Below, one piece after another: positions 62,418 through 64,000 of a stretch of 64,000 nt of DNA. A program made the position numbers and the translations under genes. How positions within the stretch are numbered: the first letter of the stretch is position 1; the number at the start of each line of letters is the position of its first letter. The notes under the pieces were generated by a model that was not told the DNA's origin, ran no database searches, and saw nothing but the letters and a program-made list of their open reading frames with translations. The stretch is from Aphidius gifuensis (taxonomy: Eukaryota; Arthropoda; Insecta; Hymenoptera; Braconidae), in the NCBI RefSeq assembly GCF_014905175.1, contig NC_057790.1, forward strand, positions 6,014,001 to 6,078,000. The letters run 5' to 3'.

Positions 62418-64000
62418 TTAATTTTTTATAATGTGTTTTCTTATTTCATCAACACTTGCTTTGTAGCTTGTGTCAACATAAACACCTCTACTTCTTGCAT
62501 CAGTTAAAAGAGTACTCCACATGTAATCACGCTGTAAATAAAAAGAATAAAATAATTATTAAATAATTGAAAAAATAAATGATGATTTTGTTGAATAATA
62601 ATTACCTCAAATGTATGAAAATTACCACACAAATAAAGTGCATGTTTAGCTCTTGTTAATGCAACACATAATCTTTGTTTATCTGATAGAAAACCAATGC
62701 CACTACTTCTAACACATGACATAATAATAATATCTCTTTCTTGTCCTTGAAAACTATCAACAGTATTAACTTCCCATTTAAGTTTATTTTTAATTTCATC
62801 AGGTACATGACGCATTTTATCACGTAATTTTGTTGATATAACATATTTTTGATTATTATATGGTGTTACAATACCAATTTTTAATGTACCATCAACTTTA
62901 TTTAATTTTTCACATGTCATCATTGTATAAATTAAATTTGTAACATATGTTGCTTCATCTAAATTAGTATATTTATCAGTATTTTGTATTGATTCTAAAT
63001 TTAATACACGATAATTTTCAAATGGTAATAATATTTGTAATGATGCATTTTTTAATGCACCATTATAAAAATATATATTTGGCCAATATGATATTGGATA
63101 TGCCATACGATATTGTGTATCAAGAAATACAACTGGACTATCTTGTGTTGATTCAAAATAACCATTTAAACGTGAAAATAATGATTTATCAAGACCATAT
63201 TTTTTAGCTTGATTTGATAATACTGTTGCTGGTAATTGTTGTGGATCACCAACAAGTACCAATGTTTGTACACCAAGCATTAATGGAATAAGAGTTTCAG
63301 CTTCTGTACTTTGTGTTGCTTCATCAACAATACAAACACTTATTTTTTGTTGATCATTAAAAAATGTTTCCATTTTTGTTGTATAACATGATGATAATGT
63401 ACAAGCAATAATATCAGCATAACGTAATATATCTCTTTCTGCATCTCTATGTAATTTTCTTGTACAACTTGAAGTAATATTATTTGGTGTTTGTTTATTT
63501 GTTAATAAATCATATTTTAATTTTGTTGTTGCTAATTTTTCTTTAAGTGTTTGTTGAAATAAATTATCTGATTTTTTTGATATTTCAAATTCCATTTTTA
63601 ATTTATTAATACGTGCTAAAAGATGACTTTTTTCAGCTTCAATACTTTCTAAATTTTGATTAACATTATTTGTTTTACTTGATACATAACGTTTAGCTAA
63701 TTCTTCTAATGATATTGATTTAACAGCTTCATTTATTGTTTCTGAACGTCCAAGTCTAACAAGATTAAATTTTTTTTTATCATTTATATTTTTTCTTATA
63801 TCAATTAAACGTAATACAATTTCATCAATTGCTGCATTTGATGGTGCACATACTAGAATTCTTAATGGACCAACACCATCTTTATAACGATCATTACCAT
63901 ATAATATTTCAGTTAATATATTAACAATAACTTTTGATTTACCAGTACCAGGTGGTCCTTGTACCATACAAATTTTTGGTTTACGTTGTACAACTATTTC
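62418..64000 (-). CDS. SETX: Senataxin/Sen1-like SF1B helicase, C-terminal part (gene continues past right edge)
   Basis: Two minus-strand exons, 62606-64000 (open at the window edge, codon position 1 at 64000) and 62418-62531, give the last 502 residues. The family unwinds RNA-DNA hybrids and acts in transcription termination and R-loop removal in the nucleus. Helicase motifs in order are I GPPGTGKS (about residue 15), Ia CAPSNAAIDEIVLRL, II DEATQSTEAE, III GDPQQLPATVLS, the QYRM box, V VDSFQGQERDIIIMSCVRS and VI VALTRAKHALYLCGN. These are the UPF1-like superfamily 1B set, and the order and spacing match SETX rather than UPF1 or IGHMBP2. The 74-bp intron is canonical. The stop is early after motif VI, as in short Senataxins. 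The N-terminal scaffold would be right of the window. Confidence 0.93.

Noticed and set aside
1..64000. CRISPR array, rRNA, bacterial operon or viral gene cluster
   Set aside because: All confident genes are spliced animal genes. The only regular arrays are the satellites at 12781-13460 and 13853-13940, which lack spacers of variable sequence.

Overview
The window is very AT-rich eukaryotic DNA with small introns inside compact genes, long A/T-dominated introns elsewhere, and proteins whose closest family relatives are animal. The gene set (an NG2/Kon-tiki type CSPG4, an NCKX exchanger, FAM98, DNA polymerase eta, Senataxin) and the extreme AT bias of third codon positions suggest an insect, plausibly a parasitoid hymenopteran. 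That placement is inference from composition and style, not from a diagnostic marker.

Left third (1-15770): on the minus strand lies the first coding exon of an SLC24-type Na+/Ca2+,K+ exchanger, whose later exons run off the left edge (one possible 24-nt microexon is seen at 1528-1551). Then come about 11 kb with no recognisable gene but several GC-richer islands, and a 1.55-kb repeat element (12521-14071) with 13-bp terminal inverted repeats, an internal 50/51-bp satellite, a tRNA-like sequence and a 24-bp satellite.

Middle (15771-36743): one plus-strand gene of ten coding exons, reconstructed here with consistent splice sites and phases. It encodes a 2354-residue CSPG4/Kon-tiki transmembrane proteoglycan: signal peptide, two laminin-G domains, an EGF-like segment, a long row of CSPG repeats, one membrane segment and a C-terminal QYWV PDZ ligand. 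TSR2 (three exons) follows, then about 4.9 kb of gene-poor DNA and an unrecognised secreted or membrane His-rich protein.

Right third (46756-64000): HDHD5 (minus), a hairpin-rich intergenic region, a large disordered protein resembling CEP170 (minus) that is divergent from FAM98 (plus) across a promoter region with TATCGATA elements, and then a run of minus-strand genome-maintenance genes: DNA polymerase eta, two tandem O6-alkylguanine-DNA alkyltransferases only 57 bp apart, and the C-terminal helicase half of a Senataxin homologue that continues past the right edge. The repair genes are functionally coherent: lesion bypass, direct alkyl reversal and R-loop/RNA-DNA hybrid resolution.

The most unusual items are the composite satellite-bearing element, the MGMT pair (one copy lacks the arginine finger; the pair could be dicistronic), the duplicated C-terminal module in the CEP170-like protein, and a near-perfect 75-nt hairpin at 49404-49478.
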